Source of the DNA: Cytophagales bacterium UBA2561
GTDB lineage: Bacteria; Bacteroidota; Bacteroidia; Cytophagales; Thermoflexibacteraceae
Direction: 5' to 3'
NCBI GenBank assembly: GCA_002340355.1
Contig: DDLX01000028.1
Span: 124,001 to 188,000, forward strand
DNA length: 64,000 bases
Shown: piece after piece, positions 16,910 through 25,961 of the stretch
Numbering within the stretch: the first letter of the stretch is position 1
Layout: each line of letters opens with the position of its first letter
Notes under the pieces: generated by a model
Database searches by the model: none
Told to the model about the DNA's origin: nothing
The model's input: the letters and a program-made list of their open reading frames with translations, nothing else
Position numbers and translations under genes: made by a program

Positions 16910-19900
16910 TTAAAATAAGAAAGAAGCTCGTACATTTCCCCAATGAACAATTTTATTGCCCTCAGATTTACGCCCATTATATTGAAAAGTTAATTGTAAA
17001 CCATTACGTAAACGCTCTTGCCAATTAATGTTTAAGTTATAATTCCGACCCACCTGTAAAGCCTCCAACATTTCGTAACCTGCGGGTGAATTAACAATGC
17101 CATCATACGAAATAAAAATACCTCGAAAGTTGGCAGAAACATTTCTCTCTTGCGCCTTTACCAAACGGGCATTCAACTGTAACTCATGAATTTCAGCCTC
17201 TTCCAGATTCTGATTTTCAAGCGTATTCTGCTTGATTTTCAAAAAGTAATGTCCTTCTAATCGAAAAAACTGAGAAGGTTGCCAAACCCAAGAAGGGGAA
17301 AGCTGCCAAACTGAAATTCGATAATTTTGAGTTTCTAAAAAATCAGAAGCATTACTTTTTCCTTCTCGTGAAACTAACCATCGGAGGCTTTGTTTTTTCT
17401 GAAAATGAAACCGACTTTGCCATTTAAAATCTTGATTTTTTCGAACTTCAAAACCTTGCGTCAAAAGCATTTGGGACTCAGAAATACGAAACGAAAATTC
17501 ACTACCATACTTTCGTGAGGTTCGTTTATAAAAAATTGTTCCTCGTAAAATTTCTCGTTTGGAAAGCACCTCTTCAAATGGTATATTATTGAGAAATGGA
17601 ATAAATCGAGGTAAAAAATTAGAGGTCGTAATTTTTCGTTCTAAGGTCCATGCCGAATTAGCTTCAAAATTAAAAAGTTGTTTTTTTACCCCTGTTTCCT
17701 CTTTCCAATTTCGAGGTGGTTTCAGCGTTAAACGATAGGCAAAATTTGCTGTATAAGCCAATGTATAATTATCCGTTGGTGTAAATATTTTAACATAATT
17801 CTTCTCATCTGGATTAATTGCTTCATAAAACTCACCTAAATCTTGAATTTCATCTTCATTCTCATCTCTCCAAGTGTGTGTTCCTTGCCCGTTAGCTACT
17901 TCTAAAAACTGGAATTCTCGTTGTAATTCTCGCCCTGTTGCATTAATTAAACCTATTTCGGAACGAATACTATTATTATATAATTTAAATGAATATTTAA
18001 AATTATTTAATAGCGTTTCTTCGTTAGATAAAGTTGAATTTTGTAAGTTTTTCAAGGTTCTATAAGTTACTTTCCAACTTAGATTTTGATGTCGATAATT
18101 CCCTTGAGTCGAAAAATTAACCGCTCGAATATCCGTGTTTTTAACCATCTGACCATTTACAGGAATTTGGTCTTCTCGAAACGAATAATCTAAACGGAAT
18201 TGAGTCTTAGTACTATCTAAATTTTCGAGATAAAATAGATGCTGGTTAAAAAACATAGCCGTTCCTATAATCGAATCCGTTGCCAGACTTCGCAAGGTAT
18301 TTTTATCAGTTGAAAATTGGTAACCTTGACGAAAAAGTTTAGTATCATAAAAAATTTCAGCATTAATTCGTTGCCAATCAGAAATGGTATTTTTTGAAGT
18401 TGTATTTAGTAAAAATAAGTTAGTTTTTATCGTAAAAAAATACCATTTTTTGTATAACTCAAAATGATGCTGAAAACCTTTGGTTTGTTCTATTCGATCT
18501 CGGTAAGATAATAAATAATCAAACTGGTTTTTTTCATCTTTTTTTAATCCTATGCCCAATCTCAAAATAAAATCTTGTGCTGAAGAGTCTGATTGAATTG
18601 ACCAATTCCTATCAAATTCGATAGGTCGAAAACGGTCAATAGCTTTAAAATTAGTTTCATTAAATTCAAGACTCAACAAGTTTGAACGTTTATAACCCTT
18701 CAAAAATGAAACTTCTTTTTCTTTTGCCTTGTAACCAATTTTAATAGCAAGTCCTTTATTATCATTATTTTGTAATTTAGAAAATAAATTATCATCGTGT
18801 TCAGAAACTCCTAAATTAAAAAACAAATTTTCTTGTTTAGAAAGTTGATAAGTTGTAGCAAATTCCCACATCTTTTTTAAGGTTGGTGCAGGTAAATTTC
18901 GGATCGGTTCATAATTTCCTTGTGGAAGGCCATCTATGGGAGCTACCCACTGATAAATTTTTCCATTTGCCGTTGAGTTTTCTAAAATATAATTTCCTTG
19001 ATTTTGTCCTACTTCGGAAAAACCTACTGTAAAAATTTTCTCGTTCGGATCGGTTGTTCTAATATATATATTTTCATATTTTTGATTTAAAATTAGTGTA
19101 TCTATTTTTTTATATAAAATCAAGTTATTAGAATAACTTTCAGCAGGTTGTTCAGTTGTTCCAATGGCATTTTTCAGATTGTCTCCAATGAGACGCATCA
19201 CCTCAATATCACTTGTTGTTAGTCGGGCAGACTCACTGTTTGGATCATCTCTTTCTTGATAAAAATGGGCTGAGAATCCTAGTTTTCCAAGCTGCTGTTG
19301 ATGTTGAAAAGCCAAAATTGAACGATTAAATTTTTGATTGGCATATTCAAAATCAACTCGAATTCGAGTATATTCCGTAATGACCAAATTATTTGTAAAA
19401 ATAATTTCGGCAGTATTATAGTCTATCATATAATCATGGTCAAAACCTCTTGTAAGTAATTGACCATCAGCAAATACTTTTTCAGAACCTGCCAAAATAA
19501 TAATAAATCTTTCTCCTGAAGGACCTCTAAGCCGATAAGGTCCCTGAATACCTTCATAAACTTCTACTGTTTCAGAATGAAATTGCCCTTTAGCTTCCGA
19601 AATTCCGAATTTCGTTTGTATTTGATGCGGAATTTTTTTTCCAAAAAAGGAAACACTATCCTTCAAAAAAGCATACTTTGTTTCTAAAGAAGCTCCTTGC
19701 ACATTTTTGTAATATTTCAAGAAATAAGAATCAGCATTCTTCAAAACAATATCTCCTGCTGCTGCTGTAAACTGGGTATGTTTAGCTTGCACTAAGATGC
19801 GGTCAAAATCTTGAATATTTTGAGTATTTCCTTCGGGTTGGAAGGGAACATTTTGGTCAGTTAGTGTCACTTTTAAATCCATTTCTTCCGTAATTTTCCC

Positions 19901-20431
19901 ATCCAACTGTAAATTGATACTAGAATTTACTTGAGCATTTTGTGCATTCCCTATTGAGATTCCTTGTGTAATATTGCCTGAAGTTTGCAATGCAGAATCA
20001 GAAAAAATAGCCTCTCGTTCTGAAGTAATTTCAGCTAAAGCCATTTGTTTTTGGAGATCCTTGGAAGTATAGTTTAAGGAATCAGGAAAATCTAATTTTT
20101 GGCGGTTTTGTAGCGTATCCGATAATAGAAATGGAAAAACTCGATAACAAATTTCGAGAGAATCAAAAAGAAAATTAGAGTTGTTTACAAATTCTAACTT
20201 ATTGTTATTCAAGATATAATGTAAATCAGGGGGTATTGAGCTTTTTGGAAAAATTTGCCTAATATTAATACTTTCAGGAACAATTGAAAGTGTATCTAAC
20301 GCAATTTTGGTTTCGGAAAATGGTATGATTCGACATCGCCAAGAAGGCGAAGATATTGGGTTTTGGGCGGATAAATCCAGTACTCCCAACATCCCAAAAA
20401 TGAAAAATAAAAAGACCTGAAAATATCTCAC
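16910..20431 (-). CDS. Large outer-membrane beta-barrel protein, SprA-like organisation
   Basis: The 1,173-residue protein has a signal peptide ending at about LSAQ (residue 23) and is otherwise a series of amphipathic beta-strands rich in aromatic residues, ending in RASFLF as outer-membrane proteins do. Two stretches recall T9SS protein SprA and its relatives: GNITQGISIGNAQNAQVNSS with QLDGKITEEMDLKVTLTD (about 152-190), and GPYRLRGPSGERFIIILAGS followed by DHDYMIDYNTAEIIFT (about 295-345). SprA itself is about 2,400 residues and forms the T9SS translocon pore; this protein is half as long, so it is a paralogue-type protein rather than SprA. Function is unknown; a surface or transport role is inferred. 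The next gene in the same direction (upstream) is a small uncharacterised one. Confidence 0.7.
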   Translation of the reverse strand: MRYFQVFLFFIFGMLGVLDLSAQNPISSPSWRCRIIPFSETKIALDTLSIVPESINIRQIFPKSSIPPDLHYILNNNKLEFVNNSNFLFDSLEICYRVFPFLLSDTLQNRQKLDFPDSLNYTSKDLQKQMALAEITSEREAIFSDSALQTSGNITQGISIGNAQNAQVNSSINLQLDGKITEEMDLKVTLTDQNVPFQPEGNTQNIQDFDRILVQAKHTQFTAAAGDIVLKNADSYFLKYYKNVQGASLETKYAFLKDSVSFFGKKIPHQIQTKFGISEAKGQFHSETVEVYEGIQGPYRLRGPSGERFIIILAGSEKVFADGQLLTRGFDHDYMIDYNTAEIIFTNNLVITEYTRIRVDFEYANQKFNRSILAFQHQQQLGKLGFSAHFYQERDDPNSESARLTTSDIEVMRLIGDNLKNAIGTTEQPAESYSNNLILYKKIDTLILNQKYENIYIRTTDPNEKIFTVGFSEVGQNQGNYILENSTANGKIYQWVAPIDGLPQGNYEPIRNLPAPTLKKMWEFATTYQLSKQENLFFNLGVSEHDDNLFSKLQNNDNKGLAIKIGYKAKEKEVSFLKGYKRSNLLSLEFNETNFKAIDRFRPIEFDRNWSIQSDSSAQDFILRLGIGLKKDEKNQFDYLLSYRDRIEQTKGFQHHFELYKKWYFFTIKTNLFLLNTTSKNTISDWQRINAEIFYDTKLFRQGYQFSTDKNTLRSLATDSIIGTAMFFNQHLFYLENLDSTKTQFRLDYSFREDQIPVNGQMVKNTDIRAVNFSTQGNYRHQNLSWKVTYRTLKNLQNSTLSNEETLLNNFKYSFKLYNNSIRSEIGLINATGRELQREFQFLEVANGQGTHTWRDENEDEIQDLGEFYEAINPDEKNYVKIFTPTDNYTLAYTANFAYRLTLKPPRNWKEETGVKKQLFNFEANSAWTLERKITTSNFLPRFIPFLNNIPFEEVLSKREILRGTIFYKRTSRKYGSEFSFRISESQMLLTQGFEVRKNQDFKWQSRFHFQKKQSLRWLVSREGKSNASDFLETQNYRISVWQLSPSWVWQPSQFFRLEGHYFLKIKQNTLENQNLEEAEIHELQLNARLVKAQERNVSANFRGIFISYDGIVNSPAGYEMLEALQVGRNYNLNINWQERLRNGLQLTFQYNGRKSEGNKIVHWGNVRASFLF

Positions 20432-20493
20432 AAGGCGTAAATTTTTTCGAAAAGATAGTACAAATTTTTACGCCAAAAAATTTTTTCAGAACT

Positions 20494-20964
20494 TTATAAA
20501 AATAAACGAAAAAGACGCTGTTTAAAACTAATTCGGTGTCGATTCTCAGGTAAGATTTCCTTAAATTTTTCTATTTTTTCGGCTTCAATTCCTTCTACCC
20601 GATAGCCTTGCTCAGAAATAGCAAAACGACACCATTTTAATAAATCTGCTTCTGAGAAAGAATCCGTTTTTAGAAAAACCGTCAAACTATGATGCAGGTA
20701 ATTTTTGCGTTGAACATCTACCGAATTTTCACGCACAAAGAACGGTTTCTCATTCAATTCTTGATCATAAATTATACGATATTCATTACCTCGAAAGGGA
20801 TTATTGGGTAATCTAAAAAAGTAGTCCAAAGCATATACTTTGATTTGGGTAATGCTACCTAAGACCATTTTTTTTCGTTTAACTTTGTGAATTGGGCGCA
20901 CATAAAGTGTCCGAGAGCGACTATTTGCAGTTTCAGTTTCGGGGTCGTAGTAAATCCAGTTCAT
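20494..20964 (-). CDS. Uncharacterised small protein
   Basis: This 156-residue protein is not recognised. It lacks a signal peptide and membrane segments. The N-terminus MNWIYYDPETETANSRSRTLYVRP is followed by a basic stretch (HKVKRKK), a beta-rich middle with the sequence YRIIYDQELNEKPFFVRENSV, and a helical basic tail ending in RLFRLFL. The ATG at 20964 is the only well placed start. It precedes the SprA-like gene in the same direction with 62 bases between, so the two may be transcribed together. Codon use does not differ visibly from its neighbours. Confidence 0.65.
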   Translation of the reverse strand: MNWIYYDPETETANSRSRTLYVRPIHKVKRKKMVLGSITQIKVYALDYFFRLPNNPFRGNEYRIIYDQELNEKPFFVRENSVDVQRKNYLHHSLTVFLKTDSFSEADLLKWCRFAISEQGYRVEGIEAEKIEKFKEILPENRHRISFKQRLFRLFL

Positions 20965-21197
20965 GTTATTATGTATTTTGATTTTACGGTAAGGTGATGG
21001 AATACACTAACTAATATCAAAAACTGGGCAGTTTGTCGAGTGAGGCTTTATTTTTAACAAAAAAACTTTTTAGGAAATCATAAAATACTGATAACAAATT
21101 TTTTACGGAGAATTAATTTTAGAAAGTCATTCAAAAAATCATTTACATCACCAGACTAGAAATGATTATTTTACAACTCAGATTACTTCAAAATTCA

Positions 21198-22991
21198 TTA
21201 TTCTACAATTCGTTTTTCAGCAATTTTTCTGTCTAAATTTTGTGTAGTATTTCCACCCATTTCTTTCGCTTTTTTCCATTGTAAAAGGGCTTCTTCGGAA
21301 CTCCCTAATTGGTACAAAATATCACCATAATGTTCTAGGATTGTTCCATTGGGCGAAATTTTGGCAGCTTTTTCAATATACTTGAGGGCTTTTTTATAAT
21401 CTCTAGCAACATACAAAACCCAAGCATAAGTATCTAAATAAGTTGGCGATTCAGAGTTATTTTCAAGTAATTTTTGGCACATTCTCTTAGCTTCGTCCAA
21501 TTTTTCGCCTCGTTGCGCTAAATAATAACTGTAATTATTTAACAAATTCGGGGCATTAGGTCGTAAACTTAATGCCTCTGCAAAGGTTTCGTCTGAAGCT
21601 TCGTAATCTTTCAAACCATGATACGAGGCTCCCAAATAATTTAGAATTTGAAATTGTAAATCAGCATTATCAAAAGCTAACATTTGTCCTTGTTCTAAGG
21701 CATCAATGGCTTCTGCATAATTTTTGGTCAGCAAATTGGCATTACCATTATAGAGCCAAAAAGTTGCTTGATTTGGAAAGTATTCTAGGGCATTTTCGGA
21801 TGTAATAAGCACCTTCTGAATATCTCTTGTCTGGATTTGTAATTGAATCAATCTTTCCCAAACTCCATAATTATTTGGGTTCAATTTTAGTGCAGTTTCG
21901 AAGGCAAATATGGCTTTTTTGAACTTCCCGTTTAAGGTCAGAAATTTCCCATAAATTTCTTGTAAATAAGCGTTATCAGGGTGTGGTTTTAGGGCAATTT
22001 CGGTTAATTCCAAACCTATTTTAGCAAATTTAGGATCGGCACTTTTTGTTAAATAGCTTCGTAAAACATTAATTTTACGAACTGGTTCAAGATCAGGGTT
22101 TTGAAAGGTTAACTTAAGCTGTTCGACTTGACGCTCTGATTTACCTTGTAATTCATATAACTCCGACATAATCAATCGGATACGAGGGTTTTTAGGGTCG
22201 ATTTCAGTAGCTTTCTTGAGCAAAAGCTCAGCTTCATTTGGTTTTTGATATTTAATGAGTAATTGAGCCTGACTGGTATAATAATCGGTTTCATCAGGAA
22301 AAGCCTGAATTAACTTTTTCCCTGCCTTAATGGCACTCGGAATATCAGACAAAGCAATATAAATTTTTTGTTTTTCTTTGGTAACGGTCGCGTTCATCCC
22401 AAATTTTGCTTCGATTTGATCATAAACCGCAATAGCTTCTTGATATTTTTCTTGGTCTGATAAAACTAAGGCTAATTCAAGATAGTGTTTATGACTTCCT
22501 CCTGTCTCTTGAATCAGTTTTTGAAGCACCTCCGTCATCTTCACATATTGACTTCTACGCTCATAAATCTGTACTAACTGTTCATAATAATATACTTCTT
22601 GGGGAGCTAATTCTTGAGCTTTTAAGGCATAATTTAAGGCTTCATCTAATTGATTCTGAGCGACTAATGTTCGGGAGGCTTGATAAGAAAAAACAGCGTT
22701 TTGTGGTTGAGTTTTAATGCATTTTTTAAATACTTTTAAGGCTTGTGTATAGTCCTCAATCAAAAAAAACTTTAGCCCATCTATAAATTCATATTCTAAT
22801 TGGACTGCTTCGGCTTGGGTTAGTTTTAGCCCTTGAGATGGAATAGGCACCGTAGAATGAGTACGATTTTTTTTGCGTTGCGCCCAACTATATTGTGGAA
22901 AAAATAGACTTCCAACATATCCTATCGAACTCCAAATCATTAGTCGAAAGACCAGCTTAATAATTACTTTGGTGATTATACTCGTATTCAT
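21198..22991 (-). CDS. Tetratricopeptide-repeat protein, probably exported
   Basis: The 597-residue protein has an N-terminal hydrophobic segment (about residues 8-37, ending in SWAQ) that fits a signal peptide, after which almost the whole chain consists of 34-residue TPR units. Clear examples are ALNYALKAQELAPQEVYYY, AIAVYDQIEAKFG, LLLKKATEIDPKNPRIRLIM, AIFAFETALKLNPNNYGVW and ALKYIEKAAKISPNGTILEHY. TPR solenoids bind peptides or other proteins; nothing shows a specific partner. Similar periplasmic TPR proteins are abundant in Bacteroidota and often lie beside envelope genes. The start at 22991 gives the signal peptide and is kept. The 287 bases upstream hold no gene or clear promoter. Confidence 0.85.
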   Translation of the reverse strand: MNTSIITKVIIKLVFRLMIWSSIGYVGSLFFPQYSWAQRKKNRTHSTVPIPSQGLKLTQAEAVQLEYEFIDGLKFFLIEDYTQALKVFKKCIKTQPQNAVFSYQASRTLVAQNQLDEALNYALKAQELAPQEVYYYEQLVQIYERRSQYVKMTEVLQKLIQETGGSHKHYLELALVLSDQEKYQEAIAVYDQIEAKFGMNATVTKEKQKIYIALSDIPSAIKAGKKLIQAFPDETDYYTSQAQLLIKYQKPNEAELLLKKATEIDPKNPRIRLIMSELYELQGKSERQVEQLKLTFQNPDLEPVRKINVLRSYLTKSADPKFAKIGLELTEIALKPHPDNAYLQEIYGKFLTLNGKFKKAIFAFETALKLNPNNYGVWERLIQLQIQTRDIQKVLITSENALEYFPNQATFWLYNGNANLLTKNYAEAIDALEQGQMLAFDNADLQFQILNYLGASYHGLKDYEASDETFAEALSLRPNAPNLLNNYSYYLAQRGEKLDEAKRMCQKLLENNSESPTYLDTYAWVLYVARDYKKALKYIEKAAKISPNGTILEHYGDILYQLGSSEEALLQWKKAKEMGGNTTQNLDRKIAEKRIVE

Positions 22992-23278
22992 AACTCTAAA
23001 TTTTGCTCAATCGAAACCCAAATTCTACATTATCCTCTTCAAAATCCTCGCCGAAAATTATCCCTGTATTCCATTAGAAAATATTTTCAAGATATTAAAT
23101 ATCAGAGAATTTCACAAAAGCAAATCGTTCAGAATAATTTGATAACTTAAAACAATTACTTTAGGCTCTAAACAGCATCATTTCCAGCTTATTCGATTAC
23201 AGGATGAGGAGTAAAGAATTGAACAATCTTGACATGAAATCGTTTTCTTAACATTTTCTGCTAAGTTCAAAAAATAAT

Positions 23279-23686
23279 ATGGATTTCTTATATATCAAAA
23301 ATATTTTCCGAAAATACCTTGCGTATTTCTATGGCGTATTCCTCTTTTTTAGTAGTTGTCAAACCCCACTTGATTCCACTAAATTTGACCTAATACGCTG
23401 GAAAACCGATAAGTTAGCTTGTCAAAATTTCCGACAAACGAGCCTCTCTGATTTCCAAAAATTGATTCAGCCTCATTTAGTAGATTTGTCTGAAAAGCAA
23501 TTAGTAACCTATCTTGGTGCGCCCGATTTCCGTGAATTATACAAACGTAACCAAAAATTCTATTATTATCAACTGGAAAAAACAGCTACCTGTCAATCTA
23601 AAATTTTTCAAAAAAAGACCCTACACCTAGCTGTACGAATGAATGCACTCAATCGAGTTTCTAGTGTGACTATCTCCAAACCCTGA
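23279..23686 (+). CDS. Small putative lipoprotein
   Basis: The 135-residue protein starts with a hydrophobic stretch followed by a lipobox-like FFSSCQT (cysteine about residue 28), which suggests cleavage by signal peptidase II and lipid anchoring. The mature part (about 107 residues) includes DLSEKQLVTYLGAPDFREL, a pattern seen in small BamE/SmpA-like lipoproteins that report on outer-membrane assembly, and then a YYYQLEK strand. The relation to BamE is only suggested by this 'L...LG.P' pattern. The stop codon is 8 bases before the first CRISPR repeat, so the array lies directly in the 3' flank of this gene. Confidence 0.65.
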   Translation: MDFLYIKNIFRKYLAYFYGVFLFFSSCQTPLDSTKFDLIRWKTDKLACQNFRQTSLSDFQKLIQPHLVDLSEKQLVTYLGAPDFRELYKRNQKFYYYQLEKTATCQSKIFQKKTLHLAVRMNALNRVSSVTISKP

Positions 23687-23694
23687 AACTAAAA

Positions 23695-23928
23695 ATTGAA
23701 AAAGGCTTTAAATTTTCGTTATTTTGTACCCTGTAATTGTCTCGACCGACCGAAGTCCACATTGAAAAAGGCTTTAAATTTTCGTTATTTTGTACCTTCC
23801 CAATTTCACCATCCTGCTCAATGTACATTGAAAAAGGCTTTAAATTTTCGTTATTTTGTACCTTTCGTGGATGCCAAGGCAGAAATGCTCAAATTGAAAA
23901 AGGCTTTAAATTTTCGTTATTTTGTACC
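23695..23928. CRISPR. Orphan CRISPR array, four repeats and three spacers
   Basis: Four identical 36-bp repeats lie at 23695-23730, 23761-23796, 23827-23862 and 23893-23928. Each begins ATTGAAAAAGG and ends CGTTATTTTGTACC. The three spacers between them are all exactly 30 bp and unrelated to each other. A 36/30 architecture is common for type II-C and type VI-B arrays of Bacteroidota, and the GCTTT...TTTGTACC layout recalls type II-C repeats of that phylum as remembered. No cas genes, tracrRNA or leader are recognisable in the window, so type and direction stay open. All repeats are perfect, including the terminal ones. Open frames through the array merely translate the repeats. Confidence 0.9.
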
Positions 23929-23929
23929 T

Positions 23930-23972
23930 AACCCTCTATAATTCCTTTATGTTCAGGTCGTTATAGAGGGTT
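23930..23972. terminator. Hairpin directly after the CRISPR array
   Basis: An 11-bp inverted repeat (AACCCTCTATA at 23930-23940, complement at 23962-23972) with a 21-base loop begins one base after the last repeat. It may terminate rightward transcription of the array or belong to the array boundary. Confidence 0.5.
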
Positions 23973-23976
23973 TTAC

Positions 23977-24030
23977 AAAAAAAAATGGAACATTGAGGGT
24001 ATTTTAACCTTCAAATGTTCCATTTTTTTT
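23977..24030. terminator. Strong bidirectional terminator hairpin
   Basis: A long stem pairs AAAATGGAACATT (left arm) with AATGTTCCATTTT (right arm), extended inside by GAGGGT/ACCTTC with one bulge and flanked by A8 on one side and T8-9 on the other. This is a textbook rho-independent terminator in both directions, separating the array from the repeat element and HMG-CoA reductase gene beyond. The gap 23929-24275 holds only these two hairpins and family A copy 1. Confidence 0.8.
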
Positions 24031-24110
24031 TGAGATTGCCCCTTAAAACATCTAAAAAATGATCCATTAAAAGGGACAATTTCGTTTTATGAATTATTCT
24101 GATACAGCTC

Positions 24111-24273
24111 AGAGGTTGTGTAAAAATTTTTGAAAAGTATCTTGAGGGAATCAACTTCACCTAGTGAAATAGCGTTCATTGCTCAAAATCGCCGATTTCC
24201 ATAAGATAGAGTTTGTAAACCCTACCTTATGGAAATTTATATAAACACTTGATAATCATTTTTTTAGTTAAAA
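24111..24273 (+). mobile_element. Family A MITE-like repeat, copy 1
   Basis: This copy starts AGAGGTTGTGTAAAAATTTT and is similar over about 160 bp to the copies at 25764-25942, 48245-48388 and 52167-52292. It contains the internal palindrome TTTCCATAAG...CTTATGGAAA around a GTTTGTAAAC core (24197-24235). Its right end fades out directly at the stop codon of HMG-CoA reductase (24276-24278), where the complete copy has a second inverted end, so this copy is right-truncated. Confidence 0.8.
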
Positions 24274-24275
24274 TT

Positions 24276-25595
24276 TTAAGTATTTCGCCACGATTTCAAT
24301 AACTCATTTACGGCACTAAAAGATACGACATGAGTTTTGAAATATTCTACGGCTCTTTCCGTCTCAGATTTAGTTGCCTCAAAATGGCGCAAAATGTTGA
24401 GTAGGTGCATTTTCATATGTCCTTTTTGGATTCCTGTTGTAACCAACGATTTCAATGCTCCAAAATTTTGTGCCAATCCAACAACCGCCGTAATTTGCAT
24501 CAACTCCGAAGCCGATGGATGTCCTAAAATTTCTAAGGTTCGTTTGGCTAAAGGATGCAATGCGGTTAACCCTCCTACTGTCCCCAATGCCATTGGCAAA
24601 TCTAACCAAAACTTAAACTTTCCATCTTCAATACTGACATCCGTTAAGCTCCGATACTGTCCATCTCGTGCAGCATAGGTATGTCCACAAGCTTCTACGG
24701 CTCGGAAATCATTGCCTGTTGCCAAAACTACAGCATCAATTCCATTGAAAATCCCTTTATTGTGGGTAGTCGCTCGATGCACATCATGCCGCGCAATATT
24801 AACTGCTGTTTTGAATTTTTTGGCAAATAATTGTGCATCAATTCCTCCATCAAAATTCCCTAGTTCCTCAATATCACATTCCACCCAAGCCCGAACAATA
24901 CATTCTGGTGTATAATTCGATAAAATCGACATAATAATTAGTACATCCTTTTCTTGATCTTGGAAAATTGGATTAGTGCCTACCCAATTTTCGAGCGTTC
25001 GCGCAAAAGATTCCAAACAAGAATTGATGAAATTTGCTCCCATCGAATCACAAGTATCGAATTCTGCCTTGAGTTGATAATAGTTTGGCTCAATATGCGT
25101 CATATCCAAAGGTTCAATACTCAAGATTCCTCCTCCTCTGGATTGCATATTTTGAGTAATGGACGCTGTATTTTTGAGTAGTTCGGTTTTGAGTTCAGGA
25201 AAAACTTTCTTGAGCTTTTCGAAATTTCCTGACCAATGAAAATGAACTTGTCCAATTTTTTTGGTATTCAGAATTTTGGCTTTAAATCCTCCCCGATTGA
25301 ACCAAAACTTAGCACTTTTGGAAGCAGCAGCTACTACTGAGCTTTCCTCAATTACCATCGGTACAGCATACAATTTATTGTTAATCAATATATTGGGAGC
25401 TATTCCATACGGCATATAGTAATTCGTCAATGTATTTTCACTAAATTCATCAAACAACTTCTGAGTTTCAGCATTAGCATGCCAAAAACTTTGAAATTCT
25501 TTTGCTATTTCAGCAGTTTGGTCTGGAAACCATTCAGCCACACGTTGGACTTTTTGAGCTTTGGTTAGTTTCGAAAATCCTGAGACCTGTTCCAT
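24276..25595 (-). CDS. mvaA: Hydroxymethylglutaryl-CoA reductase, class II type
   Basis: The enzyme interconverts HMG-CoA and mevalonate, the key step of the mevalonate route to isoprenoids. The 439-residue chain without membrane anchor fits class II enzymes. Visible catalytic sequences are EESSVVAAAS (residues 83-92), HNKGIFNGIDAVV with the catalytic lysine (278-290), TGNDFRA with the aspartate (293-299), and GIQKGHMKMH carrying the C-terminal histidine. No other mevalonate genes adjoin it, so either the pathway is dispersed or the enzyme serves another use. The gene is bracketed by two family A repeats: copy 1 ends at its stop codon and copy 2 lies 169 bases before its start. A -7 promoter element is seen at 25659-25652. 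Confidence 0.95.
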   Translation of the reverse strand: MEQVSGFSKLTKAQKVQRVAEWFPDQTAEIAKEFQSFWHANAETQKLFDEFSENTLTNYYMPYGIAPNILINNKLYAVPMVIEESSVVAAASKSAKFWFNRGGFKAKILNTKKIGQVHFHWSGNFEKLKKVFPELKTELLKNTASITQNMQSRGGGILSIEPLDMTHIEPNYYQLKAEFDTCDSMGANFINSCLESFARTLENWVGTNPIFQDQEKDVLIIMSILSNYTPECIVRAWVECDIEELGNFDGGIDAQLFAKKFKTAVNIARHDVHRATTHNKGIFNGIDAVVLATGNDFRAVEACGHTYAARDGQYRSLTDVSIEDGKFKFWLDLPMALGTVGGLTALHPLAKRTLEILGHPSASELMQITAVVGLAQNFGALKSLVTTGIQKGHMKMHLLNILRHFEATKSETERAVEYFKTHVVSFSAVNELLKSWRNT

Positions 25596-25651
25596 AAATG
25601 TATTTTATTATTTTTAAGACAAAAAAATTAAACCTTTATTTTTAAGACCAA

Positions 25652-25659
25652 CAAAGATA
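25652..25659 (-). promoter_or_regulatory. Possible -7 promoter element of the HMG-CoA reductase gene
   Basis: On the minus strand TATCTTTG matches the Bacteroidota -7 consensus TAnnTTTG, 57 bases before the start codon. A matching TTG at the -33 distance is not seen, so the call is tentative. Confidence 0.35.
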
Positions 25660-25763
25660 CTCTCAAATACCATTGCTGATATTTAAACCCAGTGCCACCA
25701 GTCACTTTTAGGATGTATAAAATAATTCGTAATAATTACAGAGAAAAATTTTTTTAAGGGATT

Positions 25764-25942
25764 AGAGGTCGTTTAAAAATTTTTGAAAAATATCTTTAGG
25801 GAATCAACTTCAACTAGTGAAATAGTTTTTATGGTTCATAATCGCCGATTTCCATAAGGTAGAGTTTGCAAACCTTATACTTATAGAAGTATATATAAAT
25901 ACTTGATAATCATTTTTTTAGTTAAAAATTTAAACAACCTCT
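25764..25942 (+). mobile_element. Family A MITE-like repeat, copy 2 (complete)
   Basis: This is the only copy with both ends intact at full length (179 bp). The left end AGAGGTCGTTTAAAAATTTT and the right end AAAAATTTAAACAACCTCT form terminal inverted repeats of about 18-20 bp. The interior carries the partly degenerate palindrome around GTTTGCAAAC. No open frame of note is present, so movement would need a transposase supplied elsewhere. It ends 19 bases before the stop codon of the BNR-repeat gene and starts 169 bases upstream of the HMG-CoA reductase start. Confidence 0.85.
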
Positions 25943-25961
25943 TAGGATAAAACGAAAATCA

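Noticed and set aside
23696..23941. Open frame with repeated KKALNFRYFVP peptide
   Set aside because: It is the translation of the CRISPR repeats, whose 66-bp period is a multiple of three; spacers show no coding pattern.
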